NCBI GenBank assembly: GCA_016763955.1
Contig: JAESSU010000488.1
Location: 1 to 7,931, forward strand
From: Phycisphaeraceae bacterium
GTDB taxonomy: Bacteria; Planctomycetota; Phycisphaerae; Phycisphaerales; Phycisphaeraceae
DNA length: 7,931 nt
Direction of reading: 5' to 3'
Both the position numbers and the translations under genes were made by a program. Every line of letters starts with the position of its first letter. Position 1 is the first letter of the stretch. The notes below the pieces were generated by a model. That model saw nothing but the letters and a program-made list of their open reading frames with translations. It did no database searches and was not told where the DNA came from. This document shows, piece by piece, positions 1 to 6,260 of the stretch.

Positions 1-2
1 AC

Positions 3-641
3 TACACCATCACCGTGACCAACACCGGTAACGGCGTCGCTCGCAATGCTGTCATTCAAGACATCATTCCCGCAGGTGCCAAGTGGGTCTCCGCTTCCGA
101 TGGGGCTCAACTCGCTGATGGCAAAATCACATGGATGGCAGGCAACCTCGCTCCTGGTGCTTCTAAAACCGTCACCGTCAAAGTCACCGGTTCACAACTG
201 GGCACCATCGTCAACACAGCAAGTGCTTCAGCATTCTGTGCTAACGCAGTGACCGCAACTGCCAAGACACAAGTCAAGGGTATTCCCGCAATCTTGCTTG
301 AATGCGTTGACCTAGTGGACCCTGTTGAAGTCGGTGGCGAAACCACCTACGTCATCTCCGTCACCAACCAGGGATCACTCACAGGCACCAACATCGTCCT
401 GACAGTGGTCTTAGAAGACACATCGCAGTATGTCTCAACCACTGGCCCAACCACAGCAACCGTCAGCGGCAAGACCATCAAGATCGCCCCGCTAGCCAAG
501 CTCGCGCCACAAGAACGCCAGTCCTGGCACATCAAGGTCAAGGCTATCGGTCAAGGCGACGTTCGCTTTAGTCTGAACATGATGTCCGACCAGATCAGTC
601 GCCCTGTTACAGAAACCGAATCCACGAACTTCTACCAATAA
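3..641 (+). CDS. DUF11-repeat surface/secreted protein, C-terminal part (5' end outside window)
   Basis: The reading frame is open from the first complete codon at position 3 and ends in TAA, so the true start lies to the left; the GTG at 15 is an ordinary internal valine. The visible 212 residues contain most of one DUF11 repeat ('YTITVTNTGNGVARNAVIQD', then a 'NLAPGASKTVTVKV' strand and 'GTIVNTASASA') and a second, C-terminal repeat beginning near 'LLECVDLVDPVEVGGETTY'. DUF11 modules are Ig-like beta-sandwich units found in large exported proteins; a structural or adhesive role at the cell envelope is inferred, not shown. The C-terminal tail '...SDQISRPVTETESTNFY' resembles the ends of many planctomycete DUF11 proteins and is the main taxonomic clue here. 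No catalytic motif or C-terminal membrane anchor is visible. Transcription is expected to end at the hairpin about 50 nt downstream. Confidence 0.85.
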   Translation, partial: YTITVTNTGNGVARNAVIQDIIPAGAKWVSASDGAQLADGKITWMAGNLAPGASKTVTVKVTGSQLGTIVNTASASAFCANAVTATAKTQVKGIPAILLECVDLVDPVEVGGETTYVISVTNQGSLTGTNIVLTVVLEDTSQYVSTTGPTTATVSGKTIKIAPLAKLAPQERQSWHIKVKAIGQGDVRFSLNMMSDQISRPVTETESTNFYQ

Positions 642-688
642 GCTCGTGTGATCATCTGAAACTGACCTAAGTCTCAGACAGATAAATC

Positions 689-727
689 AAAGCGGCCCAA
701 GTCTAAGACTTGGGCCGCTTTTTTATT
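689..727 (+). terminator. Strong intrinsic (Rho-independent) terminator after the DUF11 gene
   Basis: A perfect 15-bp stem (689-703 pairs with 707-721) encloses a 3-nt TAA loop and runs directly into a T tract (721-724, then ATT). The stem core is GCGGCCCAAGTC with its exact complement. It starts 48 nt after the DUF11 stop codon and separates that gene from the DUF1330 gene. Confidence 0.93.
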
Positions 728-799
728 CCCCCCCCCGGAAGACCCGGACGATTTATTGGGATTCAAGAATACCTTAGAAGTCTCAAAGCCAAAATAAAA

Positions 800-843
800 T
801 TTCGGGGCTTTCGGGGCTTCCGAGGTTCCGAGCTTCCGGGGGG
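800..843. repeat. Degenerate tandem repeat, about 9-nt unit
   Basis: Two identical units TTTCGGGGC lie at 800-808 and 809-817. They are followed by TTCCGAGGT (818-826), a shortened TCCGAGC (827-833) and TTCCGGGGGG (834-843). The pattern can be written TTYCGRGGC with loss of register. It is too short and too degenerate to be a CRISPR or a known interspersed element that I recognise. It lies entirely between genes, about 100 nt before the DUF1330 start. Confidence 0.5.
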
Positions 844-890
844 CAAAGCCCAATGCTGAGGCTCGGCGAAGCGTGGGATGATTCATTATG

Positions 891-899
891 TGATAAAAT
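891..899 (+). promoter_or_regulatory. Possible extended -10 promoter before the DUF1330 gene
   Basis: The sequence TGATAAAAT matches the extended -10 form TGnTAtaaT with one mismatch and is placed to give a leader of roughly 30 nt before the ATG at 938. There is no convincing -35 hexamer at the usual spacing. This is a weak sequence match only. Confidence 0.25.
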
Positions 900-937
900 C
901 TCATTTTCAATTCCCACACCCATACAGAGACATTTCC

Positions 938-1258
938 ATGCCCAAGTCCCGCTATCAATTGCTTGTCGGCTTACATGTGACTAACGACGAGCAATACACC
1001 CAATACCGTCAACACATCATGCCCTAGCTTGAATCCAATGGCGGAAATTTTGAATATGATTTCACCATTGATGCCACGCTTAAAAATGCAGCAGGCCACC
1101 CCATCAACCGTCTCTTTGTTCTGTCTTTCCCAGACCAAAAAGCGCAACACAACTTTTTCAATAGCCCAACCTATCTACAAATCCGCGAGACCTATTTTCA
1201 GCCTTCGGTCAATGCAGCCAGCATCATTTCGACATGGGAACAACCCCAAAGCCAGTGA
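938..1258 (+). CDS. DUF1330-family small protein, interrupted by in-frame TAG at codon 30
   Basis: Read through the TAG at 1025-1027, the frame encodes 106 codons ending in TGA and looks like a complete DUF1330 (dimeric alpha+beta barrel fold) protein. The N-terminal strand is 'RYQLLVGLHVTNDEQYTQYR', followed by 'HIMP[TAG]LESNGGNFEYDF'. The conserved C-terminal half has 'INRLFVLSFPDQKAQHNFF', 'SPTYLQIRETYFQPSV' and 'ASIISTWE'. DUF1330 members are usually about 95-110 residues and have no well-defined biochemical role. The only defect is the single stop, at a spot where relatives usually have a variable residue just before 'LE'. No other frameshift or stop is present, so it is either a very recent pseudogene, a sequence error, or a gene read through TAG. 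The ATG is preceded by only a weak purine stretch (CAGAGA). Downstream fragments in other frames are shadows. Confidence 0.7.
1025..1027 (+). other. In-frame TAG inside the DUF1330 gene
   Basis: This codon stands between CCC (Pro) and CTT (Leu) in 'HIMP-?-LESNGG'. The frame on both sides matches the family, so the codon lies within the conserved fold and is not a natural end. Single-base neighbours of TAG include AAG (Lys), CAG (Gln), TTG (Leu) and GAG (Glu), all plausible here, so the site alone does not reveal the original residue. Confidence 0.85.
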
Positions 1259-1337
1259 TGGACACTCGATGGGTCTAAAAACACGACATCGAACCTAACA
1301 GGCAACCTTGCCTTAGCTTTGGTATCATTAGCACGCT

Positions 1338-2117
1338 ATGGACAAGCCTAGATGTTTAATCGTACGGACCGCAGGCACCAACTGCGATATGGAACTGGCT
1401 TACGCTTTTGAGCTAGCGGGTGCCACCACCCAAAAACTGCACATTAATGAGCTCATCGCCGATCCTTGTGTCATTGAGTCTTTTGATCTGATCGGTTTCC
1501 CCGGCGGTTTTAGTTATGGTGATGATATTGCTGCGGGACGTATTTTTGCCAACCGCCTGCGACATAAACTCATGGATCACCTCCTTAGTGCAGCTGACAA
1601 AGGCGTGCCAATGATCGGCATATGCAACGGCTTTCAGGTCATGACCAAGCTCGGTCTTTTACCTGATCCACATGCAGGCAAACAAACGGCCACCTTAGCG
1701 GACAACAATACCGGCCGATTCACCACACGCTGGGGGAAAATGGCCGTCCCGCAGAACACCGTCTGTGTCTGGACCAAAGGGTTAAACGAAATGGAATTGC
1801 CCATCGCTCATGCTGAGGGTCGCTTCGTCCCTGAATCCGACGAAGCATTGGCACGTTGGAAAGATAACGGCCAGATCGCCCTTGAGTATGCAGCGGGTGA
1901 TAACCCCAACGGCTCCACAGCCAACATTGCAGGCGTGTGTGATCCTTCAGGCTTGATTCTAGGACTCATGCCCCACCCCGAACGCTGGATTAACCTAACC
2001 AACCATCCCCAATGGCAGCGACAAAGTGCGGATTGGAAAGCTCAAACCCCCACAGGCCTAAAGATGTTCCAAAATGCAGTGAACCATGTTCTGACATCGA
2101 CCCCTGCAAGTGTCTAA
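1338..2117 (+). CDS. purQ: Phosphoribosylformylglycinamidine synthase, glutamine amidotransferase subunit (PurQ)
   Basis: PurQ is the glutaminase subunit of FGAM synthetase: it releases ammonia from glutamine, which PurL uses to convert FGAR to FGAM in cytosolic de novo purine synthesis. The 259-residue product begins with the typical PurQ segment 'RTAGTNCDMELAYAFELAGA', has the oxyanion-type 'GFPGGFSYGDD' (about 53-63), the nucleophile elbow 'GICNGFQ' with Cys96, and the class I triad His213/Glu215 in 'MPHPER'. It is somewhat longer than the roughly 227-residue Bacillus protein, through extra loops and tail. The ATG at 1338 leads straight into the conserved N-terminal strand, so this start is well placed even though no good Shine-Dalgarno precedes it. 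It begins 79 nt after the DUF1330 stop. purL and purS are not in the window, so partner subunits must be encoded elsewhere. No terminator hairpin is evident downstream. Confidence 0.95.
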   Translation: MDKPRCLIVRTAGTNCDMELAYAFELAGATTQKLHINELIADPCVIESFDLIGFPGGFSYGDDIAAGRIFANRLRHKLMDHLLSAADKGVPMIGICNGFQVMTKLGLLPDPHAGKQTATLADNNTGRFTTRWGKMAVPQNTVCVWTKGLNEMELPIAHAEGRFVPESDEALARWKDNGQIALEYAAGDNPNGSTANIAGVCDPSGLILGLMPHPERWINLTNHPQWQRQSADWKAQTPTGLKMFQNAVNHVLTSTPASV

Positions 2118-2389
2118 AACGCTCCATTAGTTATACACCGTCCAGTAATATCGACAGCTCCAAGCCCAGTTCGGACTGTCATTGCCAATACAGGTCATAC
2201 GCAAACCATGAACCCTGATCAGTCATTGTGTTGACACGTTGGTTTTATCCTGTTTTTTACCGTCCAAAACGCCATCTTGTCGATAAATACCTTTCAAACG
2301 CACGGCAATAGCGCTCTGTGTTATCCCTTGACCACTATCTGCATGGTGCAATCACTTGGCGGATCATGACGTAATTAATAACTGGTGAT
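2118..2389. other. Intergenic region between purQ and ftsK
   Basis: These 272 nt show no gene with family resemblance. A consensus -35-like hexamer TTGACA lies at 2231-2236, but only a T-rich stretch (2253-2259) occurs at -10 spacing, so a promoter for ftsK is possible but not supported. A small CAGT-TCGG-ACTG hairpin is present around 2167-2178. Its 4-bp stem has no T tract, so it is not a convincing purQ terminator. Confidence 0.5.
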
Positions 2390-5011
2390 ATGGCTAAAAA
2401 ACAAACTAAAAAAACGACTTCCAAATCCGCCAAACGCAACGACCAAACCGGTCGCTTCAAACACCTATGCTGGATACTCACCGCATTGGTCTGGGTGCTC
2501 CTTTTAGCATCACTGCTAAGCTTCCATCCCGGAGACTGGCCGGCACACAATGTCTCGCCACATAATACGGGACTCGAAAACTGGGTCGGCAAATTCGGCG
2601 CAGCAATCAGCTCAAAAATCTATCTCATGGTCGGACCCGGCATCTGGATGCTGATGACCGGGCTGCTGGGCATGCTCATCGCCACGGCGATGGGACGCAA
2701 AATCACCCAACCCATCATCCGTATCATCGGCGTGGTCATCTTGGTGATCGCAACCTCTGCTTTGCTCGGACTTTTTAAATTCAACAATCTTGGAAACTTT
2801 TTTGTTAATCTCATCCACAGCAAAAACCCTGCTGATGGCATGGCAAACCCCGAAGGTGCTGGCGGGCTGCTAGCGATCTTTATCAATACCGAACTCACAA
2901 GCCGCTTTTCGACCTTTGGTACAGCCGTGATTCTCATTGTCGGATTTTGGCTGGGCGCATTACTTGCAGTGGACCAATGGGTCTTAGCTGTCCCCCGTGC
3001 TTTTGCGCGATTACTCAATGCCTTAACAGGGATCAATCTCCCGCGCCCAGTACTTGTCGGACGGTTCCCCAAACTTTGGAGCCGGGGCAATGTCACCGCT
3101 GACAAAAAGACTGCCTCACCCAAATCCAAACGCAAACCCAAAGTCCAAGTTGACGATCATATCGACGATGAGGCTGGCGGTTATGCGGGGACTAAATCTT
3201 TTGACCCTGAAGAGAATCTAGCGGAAGAACCTGACGCTGAACTGCAAGAAGAAGTCGAATACGAAGAAGTCGAAGTTGAAGAAGAAGCCCAAGAAGAAGA
3301 CGCACTGGATGCTGATTCTCTACGTGAAAAATTCAAAAACCTACCTATCAATTTCGCCAAAACCAGTAAGAGTAAAAAAGCAGAGCCCCACCGTGAAGTC
3401 GATTACAGCGGCTATCAATTCCCAAGCATGGATCTTCTTGTCGAACCTGAAAGCAACTTCTCTGAAATTTTAGAGACATGGGTCCGCGAACAAGCCATCG
3501 AACTAGAAACCACTCTGCAAACCTACCGCATCCAAGGCGAAGTCGTCGGCGTGGACTCCGGGCCAGTGATTACCCTTTACGAAGTCCGCCTAGCACCGGG
3601 AACCAAAGTCGCCTCCGTCAATGCCATCTCCAGTGACATTGCCCGCGCGATGAAAACACAAAATATCCGCGTCGTTGCCAACATGGCAGGCCGAGACACC
3701 ATTGGCATTGAAGTGCCCAATTCCCAAAAAGAAAAAGTTCGACTCAAAGAGCTGATGACCGTGGACTCTGAGGCGGTCGCCAAGATGCGTTTGCCCATGT
3801 TCCTAGGTAAAGACGCTTCGGGCAATCCACTGGTTGGCGATCTGACTTCCATGCCCCACATGCTCATCGCAGGCACGACTGGCTCAGGCTAGTCCGTCTG
3901 TATGAACTCCATTATCATGTCCTTCCTTTTTACCAAACGTCCTGATGAACTTAAGCTCGTACTAGTGGATCCGAAGATGGTTGAAATGAGCCAGTTCAAG
4001 GACATCCCGCATTTGATGTGTCCTGTGGTCACGGACATGAACAAGGCTGCTGCGATTTTGGAATGGGCTGTGACCAAAATGGATGAACGCTACGCCCTGC
4101 TTGCTGAAGCGGGTGTGCGAGACATTACCAGCTATAACGATCTGGGTTGGGAAGAAATCAAGTTACGCATGGAACCTGCCACTTTGGAAGAAGAGGTTCG
4201 CATTCCCAAGAAGCTGCCTTACATGGTATTTATCATTGACGAATTAGCGGACTTGATGATGACCAACAAGGAAGTGGAAAGCTTTATCGTGCGGATCGCT
4301 CAAAAAGCCCGTGCGGTGGGTTTGCATTTGATCCTTGCCACGCAGCGTCCCCAAGCCAATGTGGTGACGGGCTTGATCAAATCCAACATGCCTTGCCGCG
4401 TTGCGTTTAAGGTTGCATCGGGTATGGATAGTCGCATTGTGCTTGACCAAAAGGGTGCCGAACTGCTCCTTGGTCAAGGTGACATGCTGTACCTCTCGCC
4501 ACGAACAAGCAAGATCACCCGATCCCAAGGCACGCTCGTGGATGACAAAGAAATCCGTGATGCGGTCAAGTTCCTTAAGAAAGTCTCAACGCAGAACTTT
4601 GAAACTCAGCTCGTCCAAATCAAGCAGCCTGGCCTAGGCGCAGAAGGTGGCGGCGATCGCGATGAACTGTTTGACGATGCAGTCCGCGTGGTGCTTGAAT
4701 CACAACGAGGCAGTGTGTCGTTACTACAACGCCGTCTAATGATTGGTTATTCACGGGCTTCAAGACTCGTCGAAGAGATCGCAGATGCAGGAATCATCGG
4801 CGAGTACAAGGGTTCACAAGCACGCGAAGTGAATATGACCCTTGAAGAATACGAAGCGCTTAAAGCTCAAGCTGAACAAAGTGATCTCATTGCAGGCTCG
4901 CCGCTTGTGCGTCCCGCAGATACCACCGAGTCCCAAGAAGCCTTTGACAGTGACAGTGACGATCAGGACGATTCCGTACCTGACGAAATGGGTGATGAGT
5001 ATCGCAATTAA
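2390..5011 (+). CDS. ftsK: FtsK/SpoIIIE-family DNA translocase, interrupted by in-frame TAG at the Walker A lysine
   Basis: FtsK is a septum-anchored, ATP-driven hexameric pump that moves chromosomal DNA during cell division. Read through one TAG (codon 501), the frame gives 873 residues in the usual order. A basic N-terminus is followed by four membrane helices (about 25-45, 76-101, 107-129, 173-195). An acidic Glu-rich linker (about 254-310) precedes the alpha domain (about 330-450). The RecA-like motor has Walker A 'GTTGSG[TAG]S' (495-502), 'LKLVLVDPKMVEMSQF', Walker B 'MVFIIDELADLMM' (Asp617, Glu618) and 'LILATQRPQANVVTGLIK'. A winged-helix gamma domain (about 755-808) contains 'RGSVSLLQRRLMIGYSRAS'. 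The tail is acidic. The TAG falls exactly where the invariant ATP-binding lysine belongs; a single A-to-T change from AAG would cause it. No other lesion is present. If TAG terminates, the product is a 500-residue membrane protein with no motor. The ATG at 2390 precedes a typical lysine-rich N-terminus. It is convergent with the next gene, 20 nt away. Confidence 0.9.
3246..3301 (+). repeat. GAA-rich internal repeat encoding the acidic FtsK linker
   Basis: This purine-rich tract carries an exact 12-nt direct repeat, GAAGAAGTCGAA, at 3248-3259 and 3263-3274, followed by related GAAGTTGAAGAAGAAG units. It encodes alternating Glu-rich residues ('EEVEYEEVEVEEEAQEED') in the flexible linker between the membrane part and the motor. 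Such tracts vary in length by slippage, and FtsK linkers are generally poorly conserved. Confidence 0.7.
3890..3892 (+). other. In-frame TAG at the FtsK Walker A lysine codon
   Basis: The codons around it read Gly-Ser-Gly-[TAG]-Ser-Val-Cys, where FtsK proteins have GSGKSVC. The lysine contacts the ATP phosphates and is essentially invariant in P-loop motors. An ATG lies in frame only 9 nt further on (3902), so termination followed by reinitiation could in principle release a motor fragment lacking the P-loop. Confidence 0.95.
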
Positions 5012-5031
5012 GCCGACCCCATGACTGATGA

Positions 5032-5979
5032 TCAATTCCGATATTTTTCATGGCAACGTGTGCATGAATAAAGAACACGCTTTAACTGCTCATCAAGTTT
5101 TTGCGTGCGTCGCTTATCTGCCATCAACTGATTTTCCAATACACTTGCATCCGCAGAAGATGCAAGTATCCAATCACGCATTTGCGCAGACTCACTGACC
5201 TGCTTATCATCCCCAAGATTTTTTAATAAATCAGCTAACCTTCCAGCTTCAGCAATAGGCAGCAAATCAGGCGCATTCACTGGAGGCTTCCAACCCGCAG
5301 CCTTTATCGCTTTTAAATGATCCGCCACCTGATCGATAGCCACCATGGCATCAACTAAATTCCGAGTCTGCCAAACTTGCGGGAAAGCATTTGAGGCGCT
5401 ATCCAGTACTGCATCACTCACAAGCACCGCTTGAGACACGCTGGCAAAAAGACCTTTGTAATGTAACGATGTCCCTGAAACATGCATCCGCTTAATCGCT
5501 GCAAAAGGGGTCAAATCCCCCAACATCACACTCACAACAGCCGTGGCTCCAGCACTACGATGTTTCCCATGATGACAGTGAATATAAAACGGGCCGGGCA
5601 AATCACGGGCCGCACGAGCAAGCTCCAATGAGCGATTTTTAGACACTGCATCATACCCAATGGGCAAATGAACATACCTAAGCCCATATTTCTTCGCATA
5701 TTTTAACTGAGGCTTTGCGCCATCGACGGAAATTAGAGTCTTGATTCCCATCGCTTTAAGTGTTGCAAACCCCTGCTCACCGATGGGCACTGCCCCTGAG
5801 TAAAACGACTTTGTAAAGGCCACCACATTCTCTAGACCCGGAAGGTTCACAGGCTGCGTTGCGGTTGGCAAAGGGAGCATCTGCCCGAGAGCTTGTCCTT
5901 GATTTTTAATACTCCTGCAAGCTTGAAAAGCGAAACATAGAACAAGCAGAACACCCAAGCGAACCCCATCTTTTAACAT
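5032..5979 (-). CDS. Exported dual-specificity-phosphatase-like protein with C-terminal CxxCH haem motif
   Basis: The 315-residue product starts at the ATG at 5979, chosen because a GAAAGG Shine-Dalgarno (5988-5993) lies 8 nt upstream; the preceding TTG is less likely. The N-terminus has a basic segment, a hydrophobic core 'LGVLLVLCFAF' and Cys21 in 'FQAC', which suggests a lipoprotein signal, although Phe at -3 is not canonical. Residues about 45-190 resemble the cysteine-based DSP/tyrosine phosphatase fold: 'SGAVPIGEQGFATLKAMGIK', 'TLISVDG', and the P-loop 'HCHHGKHRSAGA' with Cys135 and Arg141 (CX5R). Asp110 in 'PIGYDAVS' is a candidate general acid. The C-terminal 110 residues are helical and end in 'SCTRCHEKYRN': Cys306, Cys309 and His310 form a c-type haem site close to the terminus, as in cytochrome c' proteins. 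Function is probably periplasmic; the substrate is unknown. It is convergent with ftsK and stands alone. Confidence 0.8.
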   Translation of the reverse strand: MLKDGVRLGVLLVLCFAFQACRSIKNQGQALGQMLPLPTATQPVNLPGLENVVAFTKSFYSGAVPIGEQGFATLKAMGIKTLISVDGAKPQLKYAKKYGLRYVHLPIGYDAVSKNRSLELARAARDLPGPFYIHCHHGKHRSAGATAVVSVMLGDLTPFAAIKRMHVSGTSLHYKGLFASVSQAVLVSDAVLDSASNAFPQVWQTRNLVDAMVAIDQVADHLKAIKAAGWKPPVNAPDLLPIAEAGRLADLLKNLGDDKQVSESAQMRDWILASSADASVLENQLMADKRRTQKLDEQLKRVLYSCTRCHEKYRN

Positions 5980-5987
5980 CAATTATA

Positions 5988-5993
5988 CCTTTC
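5988..5993 (-). promoter_or_regulatory. Ribosome binding site that fixes the phosphatase start
   Basis: On the minus strand the sequence GAAAGG precedes the ATG at 5979 by 8 nt. This favours ATG over the adjacent in-frame TTG at 5982. It is one of the few clear Shine-Dalgarno matches in the window. Confidence 0.65.
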
Positions 5994-6169
5994 ACGATTA
6001 AAAATTGGGCGTGACTTACATCGCCAACACAAGTGTTACAAAGTCTTATGAACCTTCCGACGCATACAAAATAGACGCGATGCGTATTCGTCCTTCGTTT
6101 CATAGGGCAACAGTCATGCATCACATTGATTGTTACGAATTAACGGTCATCACTTTAACACATGCGTAC

Positions 6170-6198
6170 AAAAAAACCGTGGTTCGATTGAACCACGG
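6170..6198 (-). terminator. Intrinsic terminator downstream of ilvB
   Basis: A perfect 9-bp stem (CCGTGGTTC at 6177-6185 with GAACCACGG at 6190-6198) and a 4-nt loop are followed, on the minus strand, by seven T residues (A tract at 6170-6176). It begins 62 nt after the ilvB stop codon, so ilvB is the last gene of its transcript. Confidence 0.9.
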
Positions 6199-6260
6199 CT
6201 TTGATTTTGTATTTTGTTATGAAACACGACTGCAATCAGGCAGACGCCAACGGTTGAGGA

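Larger units (their letters stand above)
642..937. other. Non-coding intergenic stretch (terminator, C9 run, degenerate repeat)
   Basis: These 296 nt hold no credible gene. They contain the terminator at 689-727, a run of nine C residues at 728-736, an AT-rich stretch around 785-800, and the G-rich 9-nt repeat block at 800-843. A short GGGC-AAA-GCCC hairpin sits at 841-851. A minus-strand open frame across 674-958 reads through the terminator and the repeat and has no recognisable family signature, so I do not call it. The right end carries a possible extended -10 promoter for the next gene. Confidence 0.7.
5980..6260. other. Intergenic region between the phosphatase and ilvB genes
   Basis: These 281 nt hold the leader of the phosphatase gene (left part) and the ilvB terminator (6170-6198). 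The leader has a small palindrome AACAC-AA-GTGTT (6026-6037) and an imperfect inverted repeat, GACGCATAC at 6059-6067 against GTATTCGTC at 6084-6092 (8 of 9 pairs). No clear -35/-10 pair was found for the phosphatase gene. A plus-strand open frame starting at 6005 crosses the terminator and runs antisense into ilvB, so it is not called. Confidence 0.5.

Noticed and set aside
674..958. Minus-strand open frame of 94 codons
   Set aside because: It runs through the terminator stem, the C9 run and the degenerate repeat, and shows no family signature.
1029..1298. Plus-strand frame of 89 codons overlapping the DUF1330 gene
   Set aside because: It is in another frame from the clear DUF1330 similarity (938-1258) and resembles no family; it is open only by chance.
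2231..2259. Sigma-70-like promoter for ftsK based on TTGACA at 2231
   Set aside because: The -35 match is perfect, but only a T-rich stretch lies at -10 spacing, so it is mentioned with the intergenic region and not called.
2620..3141. Minus-strand 173-codon frame opposite the ftsK N-terminal region
   Set aside because: It is antisense to the clear FtsK membrane domain and has no independent similarity.
3902..5011. Separate 369-residue FtsK-like gene starting at ATG 3902
   Set aside because: It is the continuation of ftsK in the same frame after the TAG. Alone it would lack the P-loop and the membrane part, so I treat it as one interrupted gene, with reinitiation only as a possibility.
6181..6194. 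GGTTCGATTGAACC, resembling a tRNA T-arm
   Set aside because: It is the upper stem of the ilvB terminator; there is no acceptor, D- or anticodon-arm around it.
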